DNA from: JBGAQP01 sp044220635 | GTDB lineage: Bacteria > Pseudomonadota > Gammaproteobacteria > Burkholderiales > Usitatibacteraceae | DNA length: 17,197 nucleotides | Assembly: GCA_044220635.1 (NCBI GenBank) | Contig: JBGAQP010000040.1 | Span: forward strand, 1-17,197 | Direction: 5' to 3' | In this document: in pieces, positions 1-8,851 of the stretch | Layout: every line of letters begins with the position of its first letter | Position numbering within the stretch: position 1 is the stretch's first letter | Notes under the pieces: generated by a model | What the model was told of the DNA's origin: nothing | The model's database searches: none | The model's input: the letters and a program-made list of their open reading frames with translations, nothing else | Position numbers and translations under genes: made by a program

Positions 1-1105
1 GGAGACCGCCCCGATCGCGATCACCGCGCCGACGCCGACGACCGGCGTCGTCAACGACTTCGGCGGCTTCGACCCGCGCTACTACACGATGCAGTACGCC
101 ACCCCGGACGCCACCGCCCTCGGTGCCCGGGTCGCCGGCGAGCTCTCGGCGCTCGGCCAGGTCGTCGACCGGCCGCGCGGCCTCGACCACGGCGCGCGTG
201 ACCTCGACCCGGCTGCGCTTGAAGAGGACCTGGCTCCTGTGCTGGCGCAGCAGCGCGATCAGCTCGGCCTCGCCCGGGCTGCCGGCCACGCGCACCACCT
301 CGACGCCGTCCTCGCGCAGCCGCGCGCGCGAGGCGTCCAGGCCCCACTCGGCGTCGCCGCGGGGCTCGGACAGCCCGAAGCTCACGCTCGGCCCCTGGCC
401 CGCCATGCCCGCGCTCCACGCGTCGTCGCGGTTCACGACCCGCAGGCCGCAGTGCCGGAAGATGCGTTCCTTCGCGCGCGCGTACTCCGGCATCGAGCCG
501 TGGCGGTCGAGGTGGTCCTGCGAGAGGTTGAGCATCGCCGCCGCGTCGAGCGCGAGGCTCTCGGTCGTCTCGAGCTGGTAGCTCGAGAGCTCCACGACCC
601 AGAGATCGGGCCAGCGGGCCTCGGCCTGCGCGAGCGCGTCGAGCACCGGCAGGCCGATGTTGCCCGCGACCATCGTCTCCAGTCCCGCGGCGCGGCCCAT
701 CGCCCCCGCGAGCGCGGTGACGGTGGACTTGCCGTTGGTGCCGGTCACTCCGAGCACGTGGCACGCCCTGGCGCGGCGCCGGAGCTCGCGCGCGAAGACC
801 TCGACGTCGCCCAGGACTTCCAGGCCGCGCGCCAGCGCCGCCCGGAGGACGGGCTCGCCGAGCGCAAGGCCCGGACTCGCAACGACCGCGTCCACGCCCT
901 CCAGGAGCGCTTCGCCGAAGGCTCCGAGCCGGACCTCGATGCCGGCGACGGCTTCGCGGACCGCTCCCAGGGCCGGAGGCGCTTCGCGCGTGTCGGCGGC
1001 GCGCAGCCTCGCGCCCTCGCGCGCGAGGAAGCGAACGCACGAAAGCCCCGTGTCACCCAGCCCAAGAACGAGAACGGTCTTGCCCTGCCAGCCTTCATGC
1101 GTCAC
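1..1105 (-). CDS. murD: MurD, UDP-N-acetylmuramoyl-L-alanine--D-glutamate ligase (3' end cut by window edge; C-terminal part anomalous)
   Basis: MurD adds D-glutamate to UDP-MurNAc-L-Ala in the cytoplasm, an ATP-dependent step of peptidoglycan precursor synthesis. The reading frame opens with a GTG at 1103-1105, giving MTHEGWQGKTVLVLGLGDTG, a typical MurD N-terminal nucleotide-binding start. A TTG at 1112-1114 is an alternative start. Visible signatures are the P-loop GTNGKST (residues 122-128), AGNIGLPVL (148-156), VELSSYQLE (171-179), SQDHLDRH (195-202) and the presumed carbamylated lysine K212 in YARAKERIF. The gene starts 15 bp after the mraY stop, as expected in a dcw cluster. Beyond about residue 270 (below position 300) I can no longer align it with MurD. 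The G-x-H-N motif expected near residue 280 is absent in all frames, although the frame stays open to the window edge. The call is firm for the first 265 residues only. Confidence 0.85.
   Translation of the reverse strand, partial: MTHEGWQGKTVLVLGLGDTGLSCVRFLAREGARLRAADTREAPPALGAVREAVAGIEVRLGAFGEALLEGVDAVVASPGLALGEPVLRAALARGLEVLGDVEVFARELRRRARACHVLGVTGTNGKSTVTALAGAMGRAAGLETMVAGNIGLPVLDALAQAEARWPDLWVVELSSYQLETTESLALDAAAMLNLSQDHLDRHGSMPEYARAKERIFRHCGLRVVNRDDAWSAGMAGQGPSVSFGLSEPRGDAEWGLDASRARLREDGVEVVRVAGSPGEAELIALLRQHRSQVLFKRSRVEVTRAVVEAARPVDDLAERRELAGDPGTEGGGVRGGVLHRVVARVEAAEVVDDAGRRRRRGDRDRGGL
2..121 (+). other. Possible fragment of an unrelated plus-strand coding region at the window edge
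   Basis: Read on the plus strand from base 2, this stretch is open and gives a natural-looking peptide containing TGVVNDFGGFDPRYYTMQY. Almost every third codon position is G or C, while first positions are mixed. That is the pattern of real coding in this genome. On the minus strand, where murD should continue, the bias is reversed here and the peptide is arginine-rich and shadow-like. Beyond about base 120 the bias switches to the minus strand. I do not recognise the protein. It may be a piece of another gene joined here by rearrangement or misassembly. Confidence 0.3.
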
Positions 1106-1120
1106 CTCGCCCAAGTCGTT

Positions 1121-2206
1121 TCACCGCAGCTTCAGCGTCGAGAGCCCGAAGAGGACCAGCATCATGGTGATGATCCAGAACCGGACGACGACCTGATTCT
1201 CCTTCCAGCCCTTCAGCTCGTAGTGGTGGTGCAGCGGCGCCATGCGGAAGACGCGCCTGCCGGTGAGCTTGAAGGAGGCCACCTGGATGATCACCGAGAG
1301 GGTCTCCACGACGAAGACGCCGCCCATGATCAGCAGCACGATCTCCTGGCGCACCACGATCGCCACCATGCCGAGCGCCGCGCCCAGGGCGAGCGCCCCC
1401 ACGTCGCCCATGAACACCTCGGCCGGGTAGGCGTTGAACCAGAGGAAGGCGAGCCCCGCGCCCGCCATCGCGGCGCAGAAGACCGCGAGCTCGCCCGCCC
1501 CGGAGATGAACGGGAAGCCGAGGTACTTCGAGAACACGGCGTTGCCGGTCACGTAGGCGAAGACCGCGAGGGCGCTCGCGATCATCACCGTGGGCATGAT
1601 CGCCAGGCCGTCGAGCCCGTCGGTGAGGTTCACCGCGTTCGAGGTGCCCACCACGACGAAATAGCCGAGGATCACGAAGCCCACCGCGCCCAGCGGGATC
1701 GCGACCGTCTTGAAGAAGGGGACGATGAGCTCGGTCTGCTGGGGCAGCTTCGCGCTCCAGGCGAGCACCGAGACCGCGGCCACCGCGATCACCGACTGCC
1801 AGAGGAACTTCGCGCGCGCGGAGAGCCCCTTCGGGTCGCGGTGCACGACCTTGCGCCAGTCGTCCACCCAGCCGATCGCCCCGAAGCCGAGGGTGGTCGC
1901 GAGGCAGATCCACACGTAGCGGTTCTCGAGGTCGGCCCACAGCAGCGTGGTCACCGCCACCGACACGAGGATGAGCGCCCCGCCCATCGTCGGCGTGCCC
2001 GATTTCACGAGGTGCGTCTGCGGGCCGTCGTCGCGCACCGCCTGGCCGATCTTGTAGGCGGTGAGCCGGCGGATCATCGCCGGGCCGACGACGAAGGAGA
2101 TCGCGAGCGCGGTGAGCGCGGCGAGGACCACCCGCAGCGTGATGTAGGTGAAGACGTTGAAGGCGCGCACGTCCGCGGCGAGCCACTGGGCGAGCTCAAG
2201 CAGCAT
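1121..2206 (-). CDS. mraY: MraY, phospho-N-acetylmuramoyl-pentapeptide-transferase
   Basis: MraY is an integral membrane enzyme that transfers phospho-MurNAc-pentapeptide from UDP to undecaprenyl phosphate, making lipid I. The 361-residue product matches the usual length (about 360). Signatures include DGPQTHLVKSGTPTMGG near the N-terminus, the Asp-Asp pair in GWVDDWRKV followed by DPKGLSARAKF, NAVNLTDGLDGLA in the centre, MGDVGALALGAALG, and the MraY histidine-rich loop PLHHHYELKGWKENQVV near the C-terminus. About ten hydrophobic segments are visible. The ATG at 2204-2206 lies inside the end of murF (11-bp overlap), suggesting translational coupling. Nothing is odd in the sequence. Confidence 0.98.
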   Translation of the reverse strand: MLLELAQWLAADVRAFNVFTYITLRVVLAALTALAISFVVGPAMIRRLTAYKIGQAVRDDGPQTHLVKSGTPTMGGALILVSVAVTTLLWADLENRYVWICLATTLGFGAIGWVDDWRKVVHRDPKGLSARAKFLWQSVIAVAAVSVLAWSAKLPQQTELIVPFFKTVAIPLGAVGFVILGYFVVVGTSNAVNLTDGLDGLAIMPTVMIASALAVFAYVTGNAVFSKYLGFPFISGAGELAVFCAAMAGAGLAFLWFNAYPAEVFMGDVGALALGAALGMVAIVVRQEIVLLIMGGVFVVETLSVIIQVASFKLTGRRVFRMAPLHHHYELKGWKENQVVVRFWIITMMLVLFGLSTLKLR

Positions 2207-3590
2207 GGTGTTCCCCTCCGGGCGCGAGCCGCGCGACCACGCGCTCCATGCGCATGAAGCGCGAGCCCTTCACGAGCACCGTGGAGCCGTGCTCGAGCCG
2301 CTCGCGCGCGGCCGCGACCAGCGCCTCGGGGTCCGCGAAGTGCGCCGCGCCCTCGCCGAAGGCCTCGGCCGCGTGCAGGCTCGCGGGCCCGAGGGCGAGC
2401 AGCCCCCCGATCCCCAGCCCCCGCGCGAAGGCGCCCACCTCGGCGTGCAGGCTCGCCGCGGCCTCCCCCAGCTCGCCCATGTCGCCCATCACGAAGAGCG
2501 TGGGTCCCGCCGACTGGGCGAGCACGCGCAGCGCCGCCTTCATCGACTCGGGGTTCGCGTTGTAGCTGTCGTCGATCACGGTGATGCCGCCGGGCCCCGC
2601 GCGGCGCTCGAGCCGGCCGGGCACGCCCGCGAAGGCCGCGAGCCCGGCCTGGATCGCGTGCGGCGGGATCTCGAGAGCGTGGGCCGCCGCGCAAGCGGCG
2701 ATCGCGTTCCTCGCGTTGTGCTCGCCGGCGAGCTGCAGCGTGACGGCGAACGCGTCGCCCGGCGTGACGATGCGCAGCTGCGCGCCCGCGAGCGTTCCGC
2801 GCACGTCCGCGCCTTCCGCCGTGCCGAAGCCGAGCACGCGCCGCCCCGCGTTGAGGTTCCTCCAGTAGGCCGCGAAGGCGTCGTCGGCGTTCACGAGGGC
2901 GATGCCCGCCGGCCCCAGGCCGCCGTAGACCTCGCCCTTCGCCTGCGCGACCGCCTCGAGGCTGCCGAGCAGGCCCACGTGCGCCCGGTGCGCGTTCAGC
3001 ACGATCGCGACCGTGGGCTGCGCCATGCGCGTGAGGTAGTCGATCTCGCCCAGGTGGTTCATGCCCATCTCGACGACCGCGTAGCGGTGGCGCTCGCGCA
3101 GCCGCATCAGCGTGAGCGGCACGCCGATGTCGTTGTTGAGGTTGCCCTCGGTCGCGAGCACGGCGCCGCGCCCGCCGCAGTGCGCGGCGAGGATCGCGGC
3201 GAGCATCTCCTTGGTCGTGGTCTTGCCGTTGCTGCCGGTGAGCGCCACGAGGGGCAGGACGAAGCGGCCGCGCCAGTGGGCCGCGAGACGGCCCAGGGCG
3301 AGGCGGGTGTCCGCCACGAGGACCTGCGGCAGCGGCGGGTCGGTCGCCACCGGCCGCGAGGTGATCGCGGCCGCGGCCCCGCGGTGCGCCGCCTCGGCGA
3401 CGAAGTCGTGGCCGTCGAAGCGCGGCCCGGGGATGGCGACGAAGAGGTCGCCCGCGGCCACGCCGCGGCTGTCGATCGCGACACCCGCGATGTCCACGGC
3501 CGCGCCGCGCAGCTCGCCGCCGGCGGCGCGCGCCGCTTCCGCGAGCCCCATCAGGGGCGAGCGCCGGATCTGGGTGTCGGTCGCGCCCAT
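2196..3590 (-). CDS. murF: MurF, UDP-N-acetylmuramoyl-tripeptide--D-alanyl-D-alanine ligase
   Basis: MurF is the last cytoplasmic ligase of the pathway. It adds D-Ala-D-Ala to UDP-MurNAc-tripeptide using ATP. The product is 464 residues, normal for the family. It carries SRGVAAGDLFVAIPG in the N-terminal substrate domain, the P-loop LTGSNGKTTTKEML (117-130), VEMGMNHLGEIDYL in the central domain, GEHNARNAIAA, DDSYNANPESMKAAL, and VMGDMGELG in the C-terminal domain, ending with VLVKGSRFMRMERVV. The start is the ATG at 3588-3590, 6 bp after the murE stop. An internal ATG at residue 14 is possible. It overlaps mraY by 11 bp. Confidence 0.97.
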   Translation of the reverse strand: MGATDTQIRRSPLMGLAEAARAAGGELRGAAVDIAGVAIDSRGVAAGDLFVAIPGPRFDGHDFVAEAAHRGAAAAITSRPVATDPPLPQVLVADTRLALGRLAAHWRGRFVLPLVALTGSNGKTTTKEMLAAILAAHCGGRGAVLATEGNLNNDIGVPLTLMRLRERHRYAVVEMGMNHLGEIDYLTRMAQPTVAIVLNAHRAHVGLLGSLEAVAQAKGEVYGGLGPAGIALVNADDAFAAYWRNLNAGRRVLGFGTAEGADVRGTLAGAQLRIVTPGDAFAVTLQLAGEHNARNAIAACAAAHALEIPPHAIQAGLAAFAGVPGRLERRAGPGGITVIDDSYNANPESMKAALRVLAQSAGPTLFVMGDMGELGEAAASLHAEVGAFARGLGIGGLLALGPASLHAAEAFGEGAAHFADPEALVAAARERLEHGSTVLVKGSRFMRMERVVARLAPGGEHHAA

Positions 3591-3596
3591 CGCCGT

Positions 3597-5083
<1,487 letters not shown>

Positions 5084-5087
<4 letters not shown>

Positions 5088-6811
5088 CCCTCCTCCCCCG
5101 AGGGGGCGCGCGCCTGGAGATTCAGGGTCTGCGGCGCGTCGGGCGGCAATGCGAGCAGGCGCAGCGCCCCGCCCATGACCGCCGCGAAGACCGGCGCGCT
5201 CACGTCGCCGCCGAGGTAGCGATCGCCCTGCGGCTCGTCGAGCGTCACCGCGACGATGAAGCGCGGGTCGGAGACCGGGGCGAAGCCGACGAACGAGGAG
5301 ACGTACTTGGACTCGGCGTAGGCGCCGTCCTCGGGCTTGTGCGCGGTGCCGGTCTTGCCGGCGACGCGATAGCCGGGCACCTGCGCGCGCGGCGCCGTGC
5401 CGCCCGGCTGCACGGCCATCTCGAGCATGCGCGTCACCTCGCGCGCGGTCTCGCGCGAGACCACCGGCCGGCCGATGGGCTCGCCCTCGGTTTTCAGGAG
5501 GGAGAGCGGCAGCAGCCGTCCCGCGTTGGGGAAGATCGTGTAGGCGCGCGCGAGCTGCAGCAGCGACACCGAGATGCCGTGGCCGTAGGACATCGTCGCC
5601 TGCTCGATCGGGCGCCACTGCGCCCACGGCCGCACGAGCCCCTTCGCCTCGCCGGGGAAGCCCGTCGCTGGGGGCGAGCCGAAGCCGAGCTCGCGGAAGA
5701 AGTCGCCCATGCGCTGCGCGGGCATCGCGAGCATGATCTTCGCGGAGCCCACGTTCGAGGACTTCTGGATCACCTGCGCCACGGTGAGCGTGCCGTGGGG
5801 GTGCGAGTCGCTGATGGTCCAGCGCCCGATCGTGAGCGTGCCGGGCGCGGTCGCGATCGCCGTGTCGGGGCGTACGACGCCCGCGTCGAGGGCGGCGGCG
5901 ACCGTGAAGGGCTTCATCGTCGAACCGGGCTCGAAGAGGTCGGTGACCGAGCGGTTGCGCGTCTGCCGGCCGGTGAGGCGGGTGCGGTTGTTGGGGTTGT
6001 AGTCGGGCTGGTTCACGAGGGCGAGCACTTCGCCCGTCCTCGCGTCGAGCATCACGAGCGAGCCGCCGCGCGCGCGGTTGGCCGCCACCGCGGCCTTGAG
6101 CTCGCGGTGGGCGAGGAACTGCAGGCGCTGGTCGACGGCGAGCGTCACGGGCTCGCCCTCGCGCGGCGCGCGCAGGCTCTCGACGTCTTCCACGATGCGT
6201 CCCTTGCGGTCCTTGATCACCCGGCGGCTGCCGGGAATGCCCGCGAGGCGCCCCTGGGCGGCGAGCTCGATGCCTTCCTGCCCCTGGTCGTCGATGCCGG
6301 TGAAGCCCACCACGTGGGCCATCACCTCGCCGGCCGGGTAGAAGCGGCGGTACTCGCGGGCCTGGAACACGCCGGGGATTCCCAACGCCATCACTTTCGC
6401 CGCCTGCTCGGGCGGAATCTGGCGCTTGAGCCAGGCGAACTGGCGATCCTTGTTGGCGACTTTCTGGCGGACCTCTTCCGGGCCCATCCCGAGGCTCCGC
6501 GCGAGGGCCTTCAGCTCGGGCGCCGAGAGATCGAGGCCCTCGGGGCTCGCCCAGATCGACTCCATGGGCGTGGAGATCGCGAGCGGCTGGCCGTTCCTGT
6601 CGCGCACCGCCCCGCGCGAAGCGCTCATCTCGAGCACGCGGCCGTAGCGCGCCTCGCCCTTCGCCTTGAGGAAGCTCGTGTTGAGCCCCTGGAGGTAGAA
6701 GGCGCGCCCGGCGAGGGCGGCGAAGCCGGCGGCGACGAGCGCGAGCACCAGGCGCGAGCGCCAGCCCTCGAGCTTCAGGCGCAGCTCCGGGGTGCGCTTC
6801 TCGAACCTCAC
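5084..6811 (-). CDS. ftsI: FtsI (PBP3), septal peptidoglycan D,D-transpeptidase
   Basis: FtsI is the class B penicillin-binding protein that cross-links septal peptidoglycan in the periplasm as part of the divisome with FtsW, FtsL and FtsB. The 575-residue product has a short cytoplasmic N-terminus, one membrane anchor (about residues 20-41), a PBP dimerisation region with SRGAVRDRNGQPLA, and the transpeptidase domain. The domain shows the three expected motifs: GSTMK with active-site Ser297 and Lys300, SSN at 351-353, and KTGT at 486-489. The start is a GTG at 6809-6811 that overlaps the ftsL stop by 4 bp (GTGA). The stop overlaps murE by 4 bp. The arrangement points to translational coupling along the cluster. 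Confidence 0.97.
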
Positions 6812-7083
6812 CGCGCGCCCTCCGGGACGGGGACGACCACCGTCGCGGCGGCGTCGGGCAGTCGCATGCCGAGCGAGCGCGAGGCGATCGACTCGACGCG
6901 CTTGTGGTTCGCCCAGGTGCCCTGCTCGAGCTGCAGCTGCGTGAACTCCTCGGCGAGCTTCTGCGCGCGCGCCTGCTCCGCCTCGAGCTCGGTGAAGCGC
7001 TTGCGCGCCTCGTGCTGCGAGGTGATCACGCCGAGGGCGCAGGCGACGACGAGCGCCAGCAGCGCGAGGTTGAGCCGCGTCAT
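6808..7083 (-). CDS. ftsL: FtsL, divisome membrane protein
   Basis: This is a 91-residue bitopic protein with one N-terminal hydrophobic segment (residues 4-20) followed by a helical stretch rich in Glu, Gln and Ala (about 24-56) expected to form a coiled coil. That is the known architecture of FtsL, which joins FtsB and FtsQ and activates FtsWI. The sequence WANHKRVESIASRSLGMRLP resembles the conserved C-terminal part of proteobacterial FtsL. It lies between rsmH and ftsI, the canonical position. The ATG at 7081-7083 overlaps the rsmH stop by 4 bp (ATGA). A longer in-frame start upstream would lie entirely inside rsmH and was not used. Confidence 0.93.
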   Translation of the reverse strand: MTRLNLALLALVVACALGVITSQHEARKRFTELEAEQARAQKLAEEFTQLQLEQGTWANHKRVESIASRSLGMRLPDAAATVVVPVPEGAR

Positions 7084-8000
7084 GTCCGCTCCGCCACCCG
7101 CAGCGTCGCGCTCCTCGCGCGCGGGTTCGCCCGGACCTCGGCCTTCGAGGGCCGGATCGCGCGGCCGATGCCCTTCAGCTCCGGCCTCGGGAGGTCGGCC
7201 GCGCGCACCGGCACGCCCCGGGGCAGCCGGTCGGCGCTCGAGCGATCGCGGATGAAGCGCTTGACGATGCGGTCCTCGAGCGAGTGGAAGCTCACCACCG
7301 CGAGCCGGCCGCCGGGCTCGAGGAGCTCCACGCACTGCGGCAGCGTCACTTCGAGCTCTTCAAGCTCTTGATTGACGTGAATCCGAAGAGCCTGAAAGGT
7401 CCGGGTCGCCGGGTGCTGGCCCGGCTCGCGCGTGCGAACCGCGCGACCCACGATCTCGGCAAGCTGGCGCGTGGTCCGGAGAGGCTCGCGGCCCCTTGCC
7501 GCAACAATCGCTCCTGCAATCTGGCGAGCAAACCGTTCTTCACCATAGGTGCCGATGACCTCCCTGATGTCGTTTTCGTCCGCCCGGGCGAGCCACTCGG
7601 CTGCGGTCTCGCCGCGGGTCGTGTCCATGCGCATGTCGAGCGGCCCGTCCTTCGCGAAGCTGAATCCGCGCGCGGCCGTCTCCAGCTGCGGCGAGGACAC
7701 GCCCAGGTCGAGCAGGATGCCCGCGACCCGGTCGATGCCGCGGGCGGCGAGCGCGGTCTTCATCGTCGAGAATCTCCCGTGGATCAGCTCAAGACGTCGA
7801 TCTTCGAGCGCGCCAGCCGCAAGCGCCTCGGGGTCCTGATCAAGAGCGAGAAGTCTTCCGCGAACACCGAGACGGGCGAGGATGGCCGCGCTGTGCCCGC
7901 CGCGGCCAAAGGTGCCATCGACGTAGACGCCGTCTTCGCGGATCCGGAGGGCAAGGACGGCTTCTTCGAGTAGGACCGGGACATGGGCAACCTCGCTCAC
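7080..8000 (-). CDS. rsmH: RsmH (MraW), 16S rRNA (cytosine1402-N4)-methyltransferase
   Basis: RsmH methylates N4 of C1402 in the 16S rRNA decoding centre using S-adenosylmethionine. The 306-residue product shows HVPVLLEEAV at the N-terminus, the SAM-binding motif YVDGTFGRGGHS (25-37), LALDQDPEAL, LLDLGVSSPQLETAARGFSF, the HPATRTFQALRIHVNQEL region, VVSFHSLEDRIVKRF and the C-terminal NPRARSATLRVAER. All are typical of the family. The start is the GTG at 7998-8000; no Shine-Dalgarno sequence is evident just upstream, which contains a C-rich stretch. It follows mraZ by 82 bp and overlaps ftsL by 4 bp. RsmI, which acts on the same nucleotide C1402, is encoded at the right edge of the window. Confidence 0.97.
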   Translation of the reverse strand: MSEVAHVPVLLEEAVLALRIREDGVYVDGTFGRGGHSAAILARLGVRGRLLALDQDPEALAAGALEDRRLELIHGRFSTMKTALAARGIDRVAGILLDLGVSSPQLETAARGFSFAKDGPLDMRMDTTRGETAAEWLARADENDIREVIGTYGEERFARQIAGAIVAARGREPLRTTRQLAEIVGRAVRTREPGQHPATRTFQALRIHVNQELEELEVTLPQCVELLEPGGRLAVVSFHSLEDRIVKRFIRDRSSADRLPRGVPVRAADLPRPELKGIGRAIRPSKAEVRANPRARSATLRVAERT

Positions 8001-8049
8001 GGGTGGAAAAGGGGGTGGCTCCGGGAACCGGGGCCGCTCGCTTTCGGGG

Positions 8050-8084
8050 GAGGCGGCTCGGGACCCGGGTCGGCCGGCCGCCTC
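8050..8084 (-). other. GC-rich stem-loop between mraZ and rsmH
   Basis: On the minus strand an 8-bp stem (GAGGCGGC pairing with GCCGCCTC) starts at the last bases of the mraZ stop codon. It encloses a 19-base interval that itself contains the 10-bp palindrome GACCCGGGTC. No T-run follows, so it is not a standard intrinsic terminator. It could tune the rsmH-to-mraY message relative to mraZ or stabilise an mRNA end. The function is inference. Confidence 0.45.
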
Positions 8085-8529
8085 ACAGCGAGAAGTTCTC
8101 CATGCCCGGCGGAAGCGTCGGGTTGCCGCCGGAAAGGAGCCTTTCGAGCTGCTGGTTCCAGCCCTCGAGGTCCCAGATCTCGTAATGGCTTCCCTGCCCG
8201 ACGAACATCACGCGCCGCGCGATCTTCGCGAAGGCGCGCAATTCCGGGGACAGCAGCAGGCGCCCGGCGCCGTCGAGGCTCACGTCCTCGGCGAAACCCA
8301 CGAGCAGCCGCTTCCACAGGCCCGCCTGCCGATCGAGGCTCGGGAACGCCATGACCTTCGCGCGGATCGGCTCCCACGCGGGGGCCGGGAACAGCAGGAG
8401 GCAGCCGTCGGGATGCGCGGTGAGGACGAGTCCCACCGTGTTGCCCTGGGTCAGGGGGTCGCGCACGCGCGTCGGCACCGCCATGCGGCCCTTCGCGTCG
8501 AGGTTGATCTGCGTCGCTCCCTGGAACAC
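8083..8529 (-). CDS. mraZ: MraZ, transcriptional regulator of the dcw cluster
   Basis: MraZ is a ring-forming AbrB-like DNA-binding protein that represses its own dcw promoter in E. coli. The 148-residue product has the two expected SpoVT/AbrB-type repeats: LDAKGRMAVPTRVRD (residues 10-24) and LDGAGRLLLSPELR further on. It starts MFQGATQINL, typical of the family. The start is a GTG at 8527-8529 preceded by the G-rich stretch AGGGGGAGCG that can serve as ribosome binding site. It is the first gene of the cluster, and its promoter and operator repeats are visible upstream. Confidence 0.96.
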   Translation of the reverse strand: MFQGATQINLDAKGRMAVPTRVRDPLTQGNTVGLVLTAHPDGCLLLFPAPAWEPIRAKVMAFPSLDRQAGLWKRLLVGFAEDVSLDGAGRLLLSPELRAFAKIARRVMFVGQGSHYEIWDLEGWNQQLERLLSGGNPTLPPGMENFSL

Positions 8530-8575
8530 CCGCTCCCCCTATCGAGGGAATCAAGGGGCCGTTTTGGGCGGCCGA

Positions 8576-8599
8576 TCCCTGAATTCCCAATTTTTCCCA
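8576..8599 (-). promoter_or_regulatory. MraZ operator repeats
   Basis: On the minus strand two TGGGA boxes occur with exact 10-bp period (8595-8599 and 8585-8589), followed by AGGGA at 8576-8580, offset by one base. MraZ of E. coli is known to bind TGGGN repeats spaced by 5 bases between the promoter and mraZ. The boxes here sit just downstream of the predicted -10 element, the same arrangement. Confidence 0.75.
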
Positions 8600-8608
8600 C
8601 TTCCGCAC

Positions 8609-8660
8609 ACTCTATTGGGATGCCCGGGGGGAGTCAAGGGGAGAAAATGTATTTTTTTCT
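8609..8660 (-). promoter_or_regulatory. Sigma-70 promoter of the dcw cluster (Pmra), with A-tract upstream element
   Basis: On the minus strand TTGACT (8632-8637) and TAGAGT (8609-8614) are separated by exactly 17 bp. Immediately upstream of the -35 box lies an A-rich tract with seven consecutive A residues (within 8650-8660), resembling an RNA polymerase alpha-subunit UP element. The predicted start is about 8600, adjacent to the MraZ boxes. The spacing, the match and the position before mraZ make this a good candidate. Confidence 0.75.
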
Positions 8661-8851
8661 TGTGAGACAATGGCTTAGCGACGCTTCCTCACACGAATTT
8701 TCGGATTTTGAAGTTGCTTGTTTTCAATGAGTTAGAAAACATACTGAAAGTAATGTCAGAGGATTTCCCGGGGGAATCGGGGTTGGCGGGAACCGGAAGC
8801 CGCCGGCCGGAGTCTCGGCACGGGGAAGCCCTTGAACGGAGGGAGGAAATC
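8638..8851. other. AT-rich divergent intergenic region between the dcw cluster and the histidine-phosphatase gene
   Basis: Bases 8641-8760 are about 35% GC by my count, against roughly 70% or more around them. The left end carries the dcw UP element. A perfect 6-bp inverted repeat, GTTTTC (8720-8725) and GAAAAC (8735-8740), lies in the middle. The plus-strand promoter for the gene at 8852 must be here. Weak candidates are TTGAAG (8708-8713) or TTGTTT (8718-8723) with CATACT (8740-8745), none convincing. An in-frame extension of the plus-strand gene to an ATG at 8708 crosses this region, but its composition argues against coding. Bases 8761-8840 return to high GC with no feature I can name. 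Confidence 0.5.

Noticed and set aside
89..2257. Plus-strand open frame of about 720 codons across murD and mraY.
   Set aside because: Antisense to well-supported murD and mraY. Only its first 120 bases, upstream of and including the ATG, have a plausible coding bias on this strand, and these are reported separately.
8708..8851. N-terminal extension of the histidine-phosphatase-like protein to an ATG at 8708.
   Set aside because: The extension crosses AT-rich regulatory sequence. The ATG at 8852 has a strong ribosome binding site and opens with a signal peptide.
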